Under the pieces are notes generated by a model. That model worked only from the letters and a program-made list of their open reading frames with translations, had not been told where the DNA came from and searched no databases. This document shows, in pieces, positions 1 to 8,499 of a DNA stretch of 64,000 nucleotides (its first letter is position 1; each line of letters opens with the position of its first letter). The stretch comes from Acidimicrobiales bacterium. Its GTDB lineage: Bacteria; Actinomycetota; Acidimicrobiia; Acidimicrobiales; JAVJTC01. The DNA lies in the NCBI GenBank assembly GCA_040219085.1, contig JAVJTC010000009.1, positions 100,539 to 164,538 of the forward strand. Reading direction: 5' to 3'. Position numbers and translations under genes: made by a program.

Positions 1-482
1 TGCTCGGCGAACGCGGCGAGGGGTTCCGCTACGCGCAGGTGCGGCTCGCGCCCGCCCGTCTCACCCACTGCATGCGCTGGCTCGGCGCCGCCCGACGCGC
101 TCACGACACCGCCGCCCGCTACGCAGCCGAACGCGAGGCCTTCGGAGTCACCCTCGGGGCCCACGAGGGCGTGAGCTTCATGCTCGCCGACAACGAGATG
201 GACATCAGAACCGCGCGGCTGCACATCCTCCACACGGCATGGATGCTGGACCGCGGTGAGCGGGCCGGCAAAGCCTCGTCCATGGCCAAGACGGTCTGCG
301 CCGAGGCGATCTGGCGGGTCGTCGACCGCAGCATGCAGATCCTCGGGGGCAGGGGCGTCACGTCGGACACACCCGTGGAGCGGATCTTCCGTGACGTGCG
401 GGCGTTCCGCATCTACGACGGCCCCTCCGAGGTCCACCGCTGGTCCATCGGCCGGCGGGTGCTGCGGGACCTCGACCGTTGA
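1..482 (+). CDS. acyl-CoA dehydrogenase, C-terminal part (5' end outside window)
   Basis: The reading frame is open from the first codons of the window, so the gene begins upstream and only about 159 C-terminal residues are seen. They match the helical C-terminal domain of FAD-dependent acyl-CoA dehydrogenases: an R-x-A-F-G segment, then a QILGGRGV stretch, then PVERIFRDVR and the closing IYDGPSEVHR element that contacts FAD and substrate. The family alpha,beta-desaturates acyl-CoA thioesters. The specific substrate cannot be judged from this fragment. A small NTF2-like gene follows on the same strand after 61 bases. Confidence 0.9.
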   Translation, partial: LGERGEGFRYAQVRLAPARLTHCMRWLGAARRAHDTAARYAAEREAFGVTLGAHEGVSFMLADNEMDIRTARLHILHTAWMLDRGERAGKASSMAKTVCAEAIWRVVDRSMQILGGRGVTSDTPVERIFRDVRAFRIYDGPSEVHRWSIGRRVLRDLDR

Positions 483-543
483 GCGGAGCGAACCGCGCCG
501 CCGCCCTCCGACCCGCACCGGGCACGCTGGCTACGATCGCACC

Positions 544-1038
544 GTGATTCCCACCGACGCCGACACCGCCTGGCTCCTCGACCGCACGCGCATCGTCGAG
601 ACCGTCTACCGCTACGCGACGGGCATCGACCTGCGGGACTGGGAGCTGTACCGGTCGATCTTCGCCGAGCAGGTCACCATGGACTTCTCGTCGTGGAACG
701 GTCGACCGCCCGTCACGCTGGACGCCGACGAGTGGGTCGCCGACGTGGTCCCGTTGTTCGAGGGACTCGACGCCACACAGCACACGCTGAGCCAGCCGAT
801 CGTGGAGATCGACGGCGACCGGGCCACCTGCACCGTCTACATGAAGGCCGAACACTTCCTGTGGAACGACCGCGGTGACGACTGGCACTCCCTCGGGGGC
901 TACTACACGGACACGCTCGTGCGCACCGACGCGGGTTGGCGCATCGACGGCGTCACCTTGACCGTGCTGTGGAACAAGGGCAATCGCGGCGTACTGCAAC
1001 TGGCTCGGGAGCGCACAGCGAAGCGCGCCGTCGAGTGA
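544..1038 (+). CDS. SnoaL/NTF2-like domain protein
   Basis: A 164-residue protein starting at GTG 544; the longer upstream open frame overlaps the acyl-CoA dehydrogenase gene and was discarded. It has the alpha+beta cone-fold pattern of SnoaL-like proteins: an N-terminal helix with R-x-x-V-x-x-L/V-x-x-Y, then D-x-R-D-W near residue 35, then strand-rich sequence with HTLSQPIVEIDGDRA and a C-terminal GWRIDGVTL strand. Members include ketosteroid isomerase-like enzymes, small dehydratases and proteins of unknown function. No catalytic assignment is possible here. The neighbouring acyl-CoA dehydrogenase and LLM genes suggest a role in catabolism of lipids or cyclic compounds. Confidence 0.75.
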   Translation: MIPTDADTAWLLDRTRIVETVYRYATGIDLRDWELYRSIFAEQVTMDFSSWNGRPPVTLDADEWVADVVPLFEGLDATQHTLSQPIVEIDGDRATCTVYMKAEHFLWNDRGDDWHSLGGYYTDTLVRTDAGWRIDGVTLTVLWNKGNRGVLQLARERTAKRAVE

Positions 1039-1087
1039 TGCCGACCGTCGGCTCCGGGGACCACAGACGTCGACATCTGGGCGTCGG

Positions 1088-2059
1088 GTGACGGCCCGGC
1101 CGTTCCGTTTCGCCGTCCAGTCGGGGGGTACCGACACCCCGGACGCGTGGCGTGACCTCGCCCGACGGGCCGAGCAACTCGGATACTCGACGTTGGCCGT
1201 CGCAGACCACTACATCGGCCCCGGCCCCGCGCTCGAGGCCGCTAACCACCCGGTCCAGCAGCTGGCGGCGATCCCGGCGATGACGGTTGCCGCCGAGGCG
1301 ACCACGGACCTGTCGGTCGCCTGCCGTGTCCTGAGCACCGGCTATCACAACGCCGTCGTGGCGGCGAAGGAACTCGCCTCGATCGACTGGTTCTCCGGGG
1401 GCCGCGTCGAGGTCGGTCTCGGCGCGGGCTGGGTCTCGTCGGAGTACGAAGCGATGGGAGTGCCCTTCGAGCGGGCCGGGCGGCGCGTCGACCGCCTCAT
1501 CGAGTTCACCTCCGTCCTGCGGGCGTGTTTCGCGGGCGGGCCCGTCGACGAGAACGGCGAGATCGTCTCGGCCTCGGGATTCACAGCCGTGCCCGAGCCA
1601 CCGCACGGTCGGCCGCCCCTGATGATCGGTGGTGGCTCGCCACGCGTTCTGCGGTTCGCCGGAGGCGTCGCGGACACCGTGTCGGTGAACTTCGACAACT
1701 CCTCGGGCCGGATCGGCGCCGAGGGCATGGCCAGCGGGGCAGCCGAAGCCACGGCCGCCAAGATCGCCTGGGTGCGTGACGGTGCCGGAGACCGCTTCGC
1801 CGACATCGAGCTCGAAGTCGGCGCCTACTTCACGGCGGTGACCGGCGATCCGCAGCGTGCGCTCGACCGCATCGCCACGACGGTCGGCGTCGCGCCGGAA
1901 CTGCTCGACGGGAACCCCCACGTCCTGGTCGGTTCCGCTGAGGAGATCGTCGACACGTTGCTCGCTCGCCGCGAACAGCACGGGTTCTCCTACGTCACAG
2001 TCGACGACCGGGTCATGGAGGCCTTCGCTCCGGTCGTCGCCGCTCTCGCCGGACGCTGA
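1088..2059 (+). CDS. LLM class (F420-type) flavin-dependent oxidoreductase
   Basis: A 323-residue protein with a GTG start at 1088. It has the luciferase-like TIM barrel: N-terminal FAVQSGG strand, W-R-D-L-A-R-R-A-E-Q-L-G-Y helix, then the signature ELASIDWFSGGRVEVGLGAGW near residues 97-118, and RPPLMIGGGSPRVL further on. This arrangement is typical of actinobacterial F420-dependent LLM oxidoreductases rather than FMN luciferases, but cofactor choice is inferred from family resemblance. The substrate is unknown. The next gene is convergent. Confidence 0.85.
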   Translation: MTARPFRFAVQSGGTDTPDAWRDLARRAEQLGYSTLAVADHYIGPGPALEAANHPVQQLAAIPAMTVAAEATTDLSVACRVLSTGYHNAVVAAKELASIDWFSGGRVEVGLGAGWVSSEYEAMGVPFERAGRRVDRLIEFTSVLRACFAGGPVDENGEIVSASGFTAVPEPPHGRPPLMIGGGSPRVLRFAGGVADTVSVNFDNSSGRIGAEGMASGAAEATAAKIAWVRDGAGDRFADIELEVGAYFTAVTGDPQRALDRIATTVGVAPELLDGNPHVLVGSAEEIVDTLLARREQHGFSYVTVDDRVMEAFAPVVAALAGR

Positions 2060-2080
2060 GCGACGGGACCGGGCCGGCGG

Positions 2081-3538
2081 CTACCAGTCGGCGGCGATGT
2101 ACTGGGTCTCGAGGTAGGCGTCGAGGCCTTCGGTGCCGCCTTCGCGGGCGAGGCCGGACTGCTTGAGGCCCCCGAATGGCGCGGCGGGGTCCGACATGAG
2201 CCCGCGGTTGACACCGACCATGCCGGCCTCGATGCGCTCCGCGATGTTCAGTCCCCGCGCGAGGTCACCGGTGAAGACGTAGGCGGCGAGCCCGAAGGGG
2301 GTGTCGTTCGCCGCGGCGACAGCCTCGTCGTCGGAGGTGAACGTGACGATTGGCGCGACCGGCCCGAAGATCTCCTCGCCCAGGATCGGCGAACCGGCCT
2401 CCACCCCCGAGATGACCGTCGGCGCGTAGAACCAGCCCCGCTCGCCGACCCGGTTCCCGCCGGTGCGGATGGTTCCGCCGGCGTCGACCGCCGACGCGAC
2501 GAGTTCCTCGACCTTGTCGCGCGTCGCCTGATCCACGAGAGGCCCCACCTCCACCCCCTCTGCCAGACCCGGACCGACCTTCTGGGCCGCCATCGCGGCG
2601 GTCAGCTCCTCGGTGAAGGCGCCTGCGACAGCCTCGTGGACGTAGATCCGGTTGGCCGCGGTGCACGCCTCCCCGGCGTTGCGCATCTTGGCGACCATCG
2701 CCCCCGCGACGGCGAGGTCGATATCGGCGTCGTCGAACACCACCAACGGCGCGTTGCCGCCGAGTTCCATCGAGCAGTTCACGACCCGCCTCGCCGCCTG
2801 TTCCAACAGGATCCGGCCAACCTCGGTGGACCCCGTGAACGACAACTTCCGCACCCTGTCATCGGCCAACGCCGCCGCCACCGGTGCCCCCGCCGACGCG
2901 GTCGTGACGATGTTCACGACACCGTCGGGCACACCCGCCTCCACCAGCAGCCGCCCCACATAGTTCGCCGTCAACGGTGTCAACTTCGCCGGCTTGAGCA
3001 CCACCGTGCAACCCGCCGCGAGCGCCGGACCGATCTTGCGGGTCGCCATCGCCGCAGGAAAGTTCCACGGTGTCACCATCAGCGCCACACCGACCGGCCT
3101 GCGGTTGGTCAGGATCCGCTTGTCGCCGGCAGGCGCGCGCCCCGACTGGCCGTGAACGTGCGCAGCGAGCTCCGAGAACCACCGCAGGAACTCCGCCGCG
3201 TACCGAACCTCCCCCACGGCATCGGTGTAAGCCTTGCCGTTCTCGAGGACCATGACCGTCGCGATCTCGTCGACCTGCTCGATCATCGCCTCGTACGCCC
3301 GCCGCAACACCTCGGCCCTGTCGCGCGGTGACGTCGCCGCCCAGGCAGGCCCCGCGTCGTGAGCAGCCGCCACCGCGGCCAACATGTCCGACTCGTCGCC
3401 CGCGGCGACCTCGACGAACGCCTCGGCCGTCGAGGGATCCTCCACCTCCAGCACGCCCGCCGAACCGGCGACCCATTCGCCGCCGATCAACAGGCCCGTC
3501 GGCACACGGCCCGCCACCCGGTTCCACGCTTCACTCAT
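2081..3538 (-). CDS. NAD(P)-dependent aldehyde dehydrogenase, succinate-semialdehyde type
   Basis: A 485-residue aldehyde dehydrogenase with all catalytic elements: PWNFP with Asn160, FTGSTEVG at 234-241, general-base Glu258 in MELGGNAP and nucleophile Cys292 in GEACTAANR. It resembles the GabD/succinate-semialdehyde dehydrogenase branch. It is the last gene of a three-gene minus-strand operon (MetY-like, maleylacetate-reductase-like, this gene). Its ATG overlaps the end of the preceding gene by 8 bases, implying translational coupling. It probably oxidises the aldehyde or semialdehyde end of the substrate handled by the coupled iron-ADH-type enzyme; the substrate is unknown. Confidence 0.9.
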   Translation of the reverse strand: MSEAWNRVAGRVPTGLLIGGEWVAGSAGVLEVEDPSTAEAFVEVAAGDESDMLAAVAAAHDAGPAWAATSPRDRAEVLRRAYEAMIEQVDEIATVMVLENGKAYTDAVGEVRYAAEFLRWFSELAAHVHGQSGRAPAGDKRILTNRRPVGVALMVTPWNFPAAMATRKIGPALAAGCTVVLKPAKLTPLTANYVGRLLVEAGVPDGVVNIVTTASAGAPVAAALADDRVRKLSFTGSTEVGRILLEQAARRVVNCSMELGGNAPLVVFDDADIDLAVAGAMVAKMRNAGEACTAANRIYVHEAVAGAFTEELTAAMAAQKVGPGLAEGVEVGPLVDQATRDKVEELVASAVDAGGTIRTGGNRVGERGWFYAPTVISGVEAGSPILGEEIFGPVAPIVTFTSDDEAVAAANDTPFGLAAYVFTGDLARGLNIAERIEAGMVGVNRGLMSDPAAPFGGLKQSGLAREGGTEGLDAYLETQYIAADW

Positions 3539-4622
3539 GAGCTCTCGTCCGTCCTCTCAGGCTTCCGGCCCCGGGGGCCTTCCCCGACAGCGCGTCGTCC
3601 AGCATCATCATGATCCCGTCGACCGTGGGAGGCCGGGGATTGGCGGCCGCCTCCCCGACGATGCGCTCTGCGGCGGGGCCGACCCCGTCAGGGGGCATGC
3701 CGATCTCGGCCAGCGATACCGGAGCTCCGATCGCCCGGGCGAGATCGAAGAGGGCACCGGCGGCGTCGCCGCCGAGCACGTCACTCATCCGCCCGTACTC
3801 GTCGTGGATCGCAGGGCGGGTGTAGGCGAGCGCGTGCGGCAGGACGGCGGCGTTCATGTCGCCGTGGTTCAGCCCGAACATCCCCCCGAGGACGTGGCAG
3901 GTCCTGTGGTGCAGCGCCGTGCCCGCCACGGCGAGCGAGCACCCCGCGAGGTACGCGCCGTACAGGGCCGACGTCCGGGCGTCGACGTCGTCGGGGCGCG
4001 CCACGACGGCGGGAAGCGCCCCCGCGAGCGCACTGATGCCCTCGAGCGCCAGCAGTGAGATGACAGGGTTCGCCCCCGGCGCGTAGAGCGCTTCGACACA
4101 GTGGGCGAGCGCGTTCATCCCGCTCGGGCCGGCGACACCCGGGGGCAGGCTCAGGGTGAGCTCCGGGTCGTAGACGACGACGTCGGGCTGCACACGCGGG
4201 TCCCGTCCCGTCTTCTTGTGACCGTCCGCGGTCATCCCCCAGATGGGCGTCATCTCCGAACCGGAGTACGTGGTCGGCACCGCCACCTGCATCACGCCGG
4301 GGTCGAGAGCGACGGCCTTGCCGAAACCGATGGCAGAGCCTCCACCCACGGTCACGACGAGATCGGCGCGCGCCTCGGTGACGATCTCGCGTAACGCTGA
4401 CACCTTCTGGACCGGCACGTGTTGGGCGACGTCGGAGAAGCGCCCGGCGAAGCCATCGCCGAGGCCCGCCACGATCCCCTCGACCGTCGCGTCGTCCCGG
4501 GAACTCGCGACCACGACGACCGATGAGGCACCGAGAGCGTCGACCTCCTCCGGGATCCGACGGCGCGCCCCGACCCCGAAGACGACCCGTCCGCCGAGCG
4601 CGTCGTAGGTGAAGTCGCGCAC
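3531..4622 (-). CDS. maleylacetate reductase-like iron-type alcohol dehydrogenase
   Basis: A 363-residue protein from GTG 4622. The open frame extends upstream to 4739, but that part runs antisense over the MetY-like gene and shows no family pattern. The body has the Fe-ADH/dehydroquinate-synthase-like fold: VGGGSAIGFGKA nucleotide-binding loop, VPTTYSGSEMTPIWGM, GMNALAHCVEALY and HHRTCHVLGGMFGLNHGD. These are the signatures of maleylacetate reductases, which reduce maleylacetate to 3-oxoadipate in aromatic degradation. No intradiol dioxygenase is nearby, so a related oxo-acid or semialdehyde is also possible. It is coupled to the downstream aldehyde dehydrogenase. Confidence 0.85.
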   Translation of the reverse strand: MRDFTYDALGGRVVFGVGARRRIPEEVDALGASSVVVVASSRDDATVEGIVAGLGDGFAGRFSDVAQHVPVQKVSALREIVTEARADLVVTVGGGSAIGFGKAVALDPGVMQVAVPTTYSGSEMTPIWGMTADGHKKTGRDPRVQPDVVVYDPELTLSLPPGVAGPSGMNALAHCVEALYAPGANPVISLLALEGISALAGALPAVVARPDDVDARTSALYGAYLAGCSLAVAGTALHHRTCHVLGGMFGLNHGDMNAAVLPHALAYTRPAIHDEYGRMSDVLGGDAAGALFDLARAIGAPVSLAEIGMPPDGVGPAAERIVGEAAANPRPPTVDGIMMMLDDALSGKAPGAGSLRGRTRAHE

Positions 4623-4638
4623 CGCCGGCCGCGCCGGC

Positions 4639-5955
4639 TCAGACCGCGGCGGCCGCTGCGAATCCGCGGTCGAGGTCGGCGAGGATGTCGTCGATCGTCT
4701 CGATTCCGACCGAGAGGCGGACGAGGCCGGGCTCCACACCCGTCGAGGCCTGTTCCTCCGGGGTCAGTTGAGAGTGCGTCGTCGAGGCGGGATGGATCAC
4801 CAGCGAGCGCACATCGCCGATGTTCGCCACGTGACTGTGCAGGGTCACGCCGTCGACGAAGGCCCTGCCGGCGTCGAGGCCGCCCTTGATGATGAACGCA
4901 GGGACCGAGCCGTAACCCTTGCCACCCCCGAGTTCGGTCATCCGCTGGTGCCACCGGCTCGACGGCAGACCCGCGAACTGGACCCGCTCGACCTGATCGT
5001 GACCGTCGAGGTACGCAGCGACCGCCATCGCGTTGGAGAAGTGGCGCTCCATGCGCAGGCTCAGGGTCTCGAGTCCCTGCAGGAACAGGAAGGCATTCTG
5101 CGGGGCGATCGCCGGTCCGATGTCCCGCAGCATCTGGACCCGCGCCTTGAGGATGAAACATCCGTGCCCGAGTGCCGGCCAGTACGCCAGGCCGTGGTAG
5201 CTGGGGTCGGGCTCGATGAAGTTCGGGAAGCGGCCGCTCTCGCCGAAGTCGAAGGACCCCCCGTCGACGATGCAACCGCCGATGGAGGTGCCGTGACCAC
5301 CGATGAACTTGGTCATCGAGTGGACCACGAAGTCGGCGCCGTGGGCGAGCGGGTTGATCAGGTAGGGGGTGGGGATGGTGTTGTCGACCATGAGCGGAAT
5401 GCCCGACTCGTGGGCGACACCGGCGACACCGGCGATGTCGAGGCAGTCGTTCTTCGGGTTTCCGGACACCTCCGCGTAGAAGCACTTGGTGTTGTCGCGG
5501 ATCTGCGAACGCCACTGGTCGAGGTCGTCGGCGTCGTCGACGAAGGTCACCTCGATGCCGAGCTTGGGCAGCGTGTAGTGGAAGAGGTTGTAGGTGCCGC
5601 CGTACAACGACGACGACGAGACGATGTGATCGCCGGCCTCGCACAGCGTCAACAGTGCGAGGGTCTCGGCGGCCTGGCCGGACGCCACCGCGAGCGCCCC
5701 GGGGATCCCGATGGCCGTCGTGCATCCACCTTCCAGTGCGGACAGACGGGCTTCGAGAGCACCCTGGGTCGGGTTCATGATCCGGGTGTAGATGTTGCCG
5801 ACCTCGGCGAGGGCGAAGAGGTTGGCCGCGTGCTCGGAGTCACGGAACGAGAAGGACGTGGTCTGGTAGATCGGGACCGCACGGGCCCCGGTCGATGCGT
5901 CCGGGTCACCCCCGACATGGACCTGCCTGGTCTCGAATCCCCACTCGTCACTCAT
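4639..5955 (-). CDS. metY: O-acetylhomoserine sulfhydrylase (Cys/Met metabolism PLP enzyme)
   Basis: A 438-residue PLP enzyme. It starts WGFETRQVHVGGDPD, typical of O-acetylhomoserine aminocarboxypropyltransferases. YTRIMNPT lies at 56-63, MVDNTIPTP holds the cofactor-binding Asp191, and HSMTKFIGGHG places the Schiff-base Lys216. The enzyme condenses O-acetylhomoserine with sulfide (or a thiol) to homocysteine in the cytosol. Length and motifs match MetY rather than the shorter MetB/MetC. It is the first gene of a minus-strand operon with two non-sulfur enzymes, which is odd for methionine biosynthesis and may indicate a C-S lyase/transferase on another substrate. The 5' leader shows no recognisable SAM riboswitch. 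Confidence 0.9.
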   Translation of the reverse strand: MSDEWGFETRQVHVGGDPDASTGARAVPIYQTTSFSFRDSEHAANLFALAEVGNIYTRIMNPTQGALEARLSALEGGCTTAIGIPGALAVASGQAAETLALLTLCEAGDHIVSSSSLYGGTYNLFHYTLPKLGIEVTFVDDADDLDQWRSQIRDNTKCFYAEVSGNPKNDCLDIAGVAGVAHESGIPLMVDNTIPTPYLINPLAHGADFVVHSMTKFIGGHGTSIGGCIVDGGSFDFGESGRFPNFIEPDPSYHGLAYWPALGHGCFILKARVQMLRDIGPAIAPQNAFLFLQGLETLSLRMERHFSNAMAVAAYLDGHDQVERVQFAGLPSSRWHQRMTELGGGKGYGSVPAFIIKGGLDAGRAFVDGVTLHSHVANIGDVRSLVIHPASTTHSQLTPEEQASTGVEPGLVRLSVGIETIDDILADLDRGFAAAAAV

Positions 5956-6109
5956 CGCGCCACCTCGTGTCTTCTGCCAGAGAGGATCAGACTAATGGAT
6001 GCACCCGTCGACGACCCCAGGAGCGCCGTCGGGACCTTCTACCCTGCGCGGCCGTCGGACAGGGCGATAGGAAGGACGATGTGACCCCCGTGCACGCCGG
6101 TCGCTGGTG

Positions 6110-6631
6110 ATGGACACCTTCCTCGCGCTCCTGGCGCTCGCGTCGCTGCTCGGCGCGGCCGTCGTCATCGCCGTGATCGTCGCCCCGTCGCTACGCGGAT
6201 GGCTTCCCGACATCGGCGCCGTCGCCGTGCCTCTCGCCACGCTCGTCGCCGTCGCGGCCACCGTGGGTTCGCTCTATCTGTCCGAGGCCCGGGACTTCGT
6301 CCCGTGTGAGTTCTGCTGGTACCAGCGCATCGCGATGTACCCGCTCGGTGTGGTCCTCGCCGTCGCGGCCATCCGACGGCGCCATGACGTGATCTTCACG
6401 GCCCTGCCTCTCGCGACCGTGGGAGCGGGCCTGTCCATCTACCATTACCAGCTACAGCTCTTCCCCGAGCAGGGCTCGTCGTGTTCGGCGGTCACTCCGT
6501 GCACCGGCAAGTGGGTGGAGGAGTTCGGATTCGTGACGATCCCGTTCATGGCGCTCGCGGGTTTCGTCTTCGTCGGTGCGCTCGTCGTCGCCGACCACAT
6601 CTCCGCACGTGGCGCCTTGGAGCAGACATGA
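6110..6631 (+). CDS. DsbB-family disulfide bond oxidoreductase
   Basis: A 173-residue integral membrane protein with four predicted membrane segments (about 2-25, 38-57, 74-89 and 98-116, plus a C-terminal segment 142-163). The quinone-side CxxC is C66-E-F-C69 and the second periplasmic pair is C125/C131, as in DsbB/BdbC proteins that reoxidise a DsbA-like thiol oxidase using quinone. ATG 6110 was chosen over the preceding GTG 6107. The stop overlaps the start of the thioredoxin-like gene (ATGA), so the two are probably made together as a redox relay outside the membrane. Confidence 0.88.
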   Translation: MDTFLALLALASLLGAAVVIAVIVAPSLRGWLPDIGAVAVPLATLVAVAATVGSLYLSEARDFVPCEFCWYQRIAMYPLGVVLAVAAIRRRHDVIFTALPLATVGAGLSIYHYQLQLFPEQGSSCSAVTPCTGKWVEEFGFVTIPFMALAGFVFVGALVVADHISARGALEQT

Positions 6632-7335
6632 GCAACAGAACCGCCGGAACCACACGCCGCTCGGGACGGCCCATACCGCCTCGGCCTGGCACGACGCCGG
6701 CGCAGGCGCCGGGATCCCGTGGTCGCATCATCTGGATAGGCATCGCAGCGGTGATCCTCATCGCCGCGGTCGTCGCCATCGCCGTCGCCGCCTCGGGTGG
6801 CGACGACGATGGCGGCGCCACCGCCGACGGGATCGAGACGGGCGGGGTCGAGGCCATCGGGGATCCGCTCCCGACCTTCGTGGACCCGGTGGACGATCCG
6901 GCCATCGGCTCCGAGGCACCGCTCGTCTCCGCAGCGACGTTCGACGGGGACCGCGTCGCCATCGACGGCGAGTCCGGTGCTCGCATCTTCGGGTTCTTCG
7001 CCCACTGGTGTCCGGTCTGCCAGAGGGAACTGCCCCGGATCGTCGACTATCTGGACACCACCGGCCTTCCCGACGAGGTGGACCTCTGGGCCGTCTCCAC
7101 CGGCGTGGATCCTTCCCGAGGCAACTACCCGCCGAGCGCGTGGTTCGCCGCCGAAGGCTACGACCTCCCGGTTCTGATGGACTCTTCGACCGGCCAACTC
7201 GCAACCGCCCTCGGTCTTCGGAACTACCCCTACTTCGTGGTCGTCAACGCCGACAACGAGATCGCGTTCCGGATCTCGGGCGAACTCACGACCGAGCAGT
7301 TCGACCAACTGGTCGAGATCGCCCAGCAGGGCTGA
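6628..7335 (+). CDS. membrane-anchored TlpA/thioredoxin-like protein
   Basis: A 235-residue protein: a basic Pro/Arg-rich cytoplasmic tail (1-33), one membrane segment (about 34-55), a Gly/Asp-rich linker, then a thioredoxin fold. The active site W-C128-P-V-C131 lies in FFAHWCPVCQ, and the cis-Pro loop is GLRNYPYFVVV. It therefore faces the outside of the membrane and is expected to oxidise, isomerise or reduce thiols of exported proteins, with the overlapping upstream DsbB-like protein as electron acceptor. Which direction it works in cannot be told from sequence. Confidence 0.85.
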   Translation: MSNRTAGTTRRSGRPIPPRPGTTPAQAPGSRGRIIWIGIAAVILIAAVVAIAVAASGGDDDGGATADGIETGGVEAIGDPLPTFVDPVDDPAIGSEAPLVSAATFDGDRVAIDGESGARIFGFFAHWCPVCQRELPRIVDYLDTTGLPDEVDLWAVSTGVDPSRGNYPPSAWFAAEGYDLPVLMDSSTGQLATALGLRNYPYFVVVNADNEIAFRISGELTTEQFDQLVEIAQQG

Positions 7336-7414
7336 CCCCACCGGAACCGGAGACGGACGGGATTGAGATCCCTGCGGGCATCGGCAACAGTGGTCCCCGG
7401 GGGAAGGGGATCAG

Positions 7415-8395
7415 ATGGAACTGGACTACTCCACGATCGATCCGGTGCTGCTCGCGGGCATGGCCGACATGCCGCCGGGGGTCGAGGACCTGACCCGGGA
7501 CAGCGTCGTGGCGGTGCGCGAGGCGCGCGCCGATTTCTTCCAGCCGGAGGTCGGGTCCGCCGTGACGGCCGTCGAGAGGACGGTCGGCCGCGAGTCGGGT
7601 GACATCAGGGTCATCGTCTACGGGGCGCCCGACGACACCACTCGTCCCGGGCTGTTGTGGATCCACGGCGGGGGCTACGTCATCGGCACCGCCGAAGACG
7701 ACCGGGCGCGCCTCATCGCCGAGGAGGTGGGCTGTCGGGTTGTCTCCGTCGACTACCGGTTGGCCCCGGAGCACCCCTTCCCGGCCGGCGTCGAGGACTG
7801 CCACGCGGCGCTGCTGTGGATGGCCGAGAACTCGTCGGATCTGGCCATTGACCCCGACCGCATCGCGATCGGCGGACAGAGCGGCGGCGGCGGGCTGGCG
7901 GCGGGACTGGCTCTGTGGAACCGGGACCGTGGGGGTCCGCGTCCGGTTCTCCAGCTCCTGCTGTACCCGATGATCGACAACCTCCATGACACGCCCTCCG
8001 GCAGGATCGTCAACCACCCGGTCTGGAATCGCGAGACGTCGTTGCGTGCCTGGGAGATGTACCTCGATGGAACCCCGGGCCACGAAGCGTCCGGGTATGC
8101 GGCCGCGACCCGTGCCCGGGACCTCGCCGACCTGCCGCCCGCCTACATCTGTGTCGGGACGGCTGACCTCTTCAGGGACGAGGACATCGACTACGCACGA
8201 CGCCTCCTCGACGCCGGCGTGCCGACCGAGCTCGCCGTCTTTCCCGGCATCTACCACGGTTCCGATCTGTTCGTCCCCGACGCGGCCGTCAGCCGGCGTC
8301 TCCGACACAGCTTCCTGAGGGCGCTGGCCGACGCGTTCGATCAGACCGACGGGGCCGATTCGCCGACAGGACCGATCGATACGGAGGAGCCATGA
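7415..8395 (+). CDS. alpha/beta hydrolase, hormone-sensitive-lipase type esterase
   Basis: A 326-residue alpha/beta hydrolase fold 3 protein. The oxyanion motif HGGGY is at 84-88, followed by VSVDYRLAPEHPFPA and the nucleophile elbow G-Q-S156-G-G. The acid is probably the Asp in VGTADLFRDED and the base the His in FPGIYHGSD. The family hydrolyses short- to medium-chain esters, lactones or carbamates in the cytosol. There is no signal peptide. A GGAGGAG Shine-Dalgarno lies inside its last codons, serving the short frame at 8392. A P450 gene follows on the opposite strand. Confidence 0.88.
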   Translation: MELDYSTIDPVLLAGMADMPPGVEDLTRDSVVAVREARADFFQPEVGSAVTAVERTVGRESGDIRVIVYGAPDDTTRPGLLWIHGGGYVIGTAEDDRARLIAEEVGCRVVSVDYRLAPEHPFPAGVEDCHAALLWMAENSSDLAIDPDRIAIGGQSGGGGLAAGLALWNRDRGGPRPVLQLLLYPMIDNLHDTPSGRIVNHPVWNRETSLRAWEMYLDGTPGHEASGYAAATRARDLADLPPAYICVGTADLFRDEDIDYARRLLDAGVPTELAVFPGIYHGSDLFVPDAAVSRRLRHSFLRALADAFDQTDGADSPTGPIDTEEP

Positions 8396-8481
8396 ACCAG
8401 GTGGCGACGACCACGGCCACCCACGATGCGAAGAACATCGGCCCCAGCCGTTACCGCGAGGTCATGGTTGAGATGAAGTAA
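8392..8481 (+). CDS. possible 29-residue small protein or truncated gene remnant
   Basis: This is a 30-codon frame whose ATG overlaps the esterase stop (ATGA). It is preceded by a strong GGAGGAG ribosome-binding site at 8383-8389. The product starts MNQVATTTATHDAKNIG and ends EVMVEMK before a TAA. The coupling looks deliberate, but the peptide has no recognised motif. It could equally be the surviving 5' end of a longer gene cut off by a stop codon or rearrangement. Only 18 bases separate it from the convergent P450 gene. Confidence 0.3.
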   Translation: MNQVATTTATHDAKNIGPSRYREVMVEMK

Positions 8482-8499
8482 CCACGGGCGCAGACCGCG

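Noticed and set aside
953..1981. Long minus-strand frame over the first LLM gene, and similar long frames such as 4352-5725, 38196-39503 and 61528-62994
   Set aside because: These are shadows caused by high GC in third codon positions; they are Arg/Gly/Asp-rich without family motifs and lie opposite clear genes.
5956..6109. Possible SAM riboswitch upstream of the metY-like gene
   Set aside because: No conserved SAM-I, SAM-II or SAM-IV core could be recognised in the short leader.
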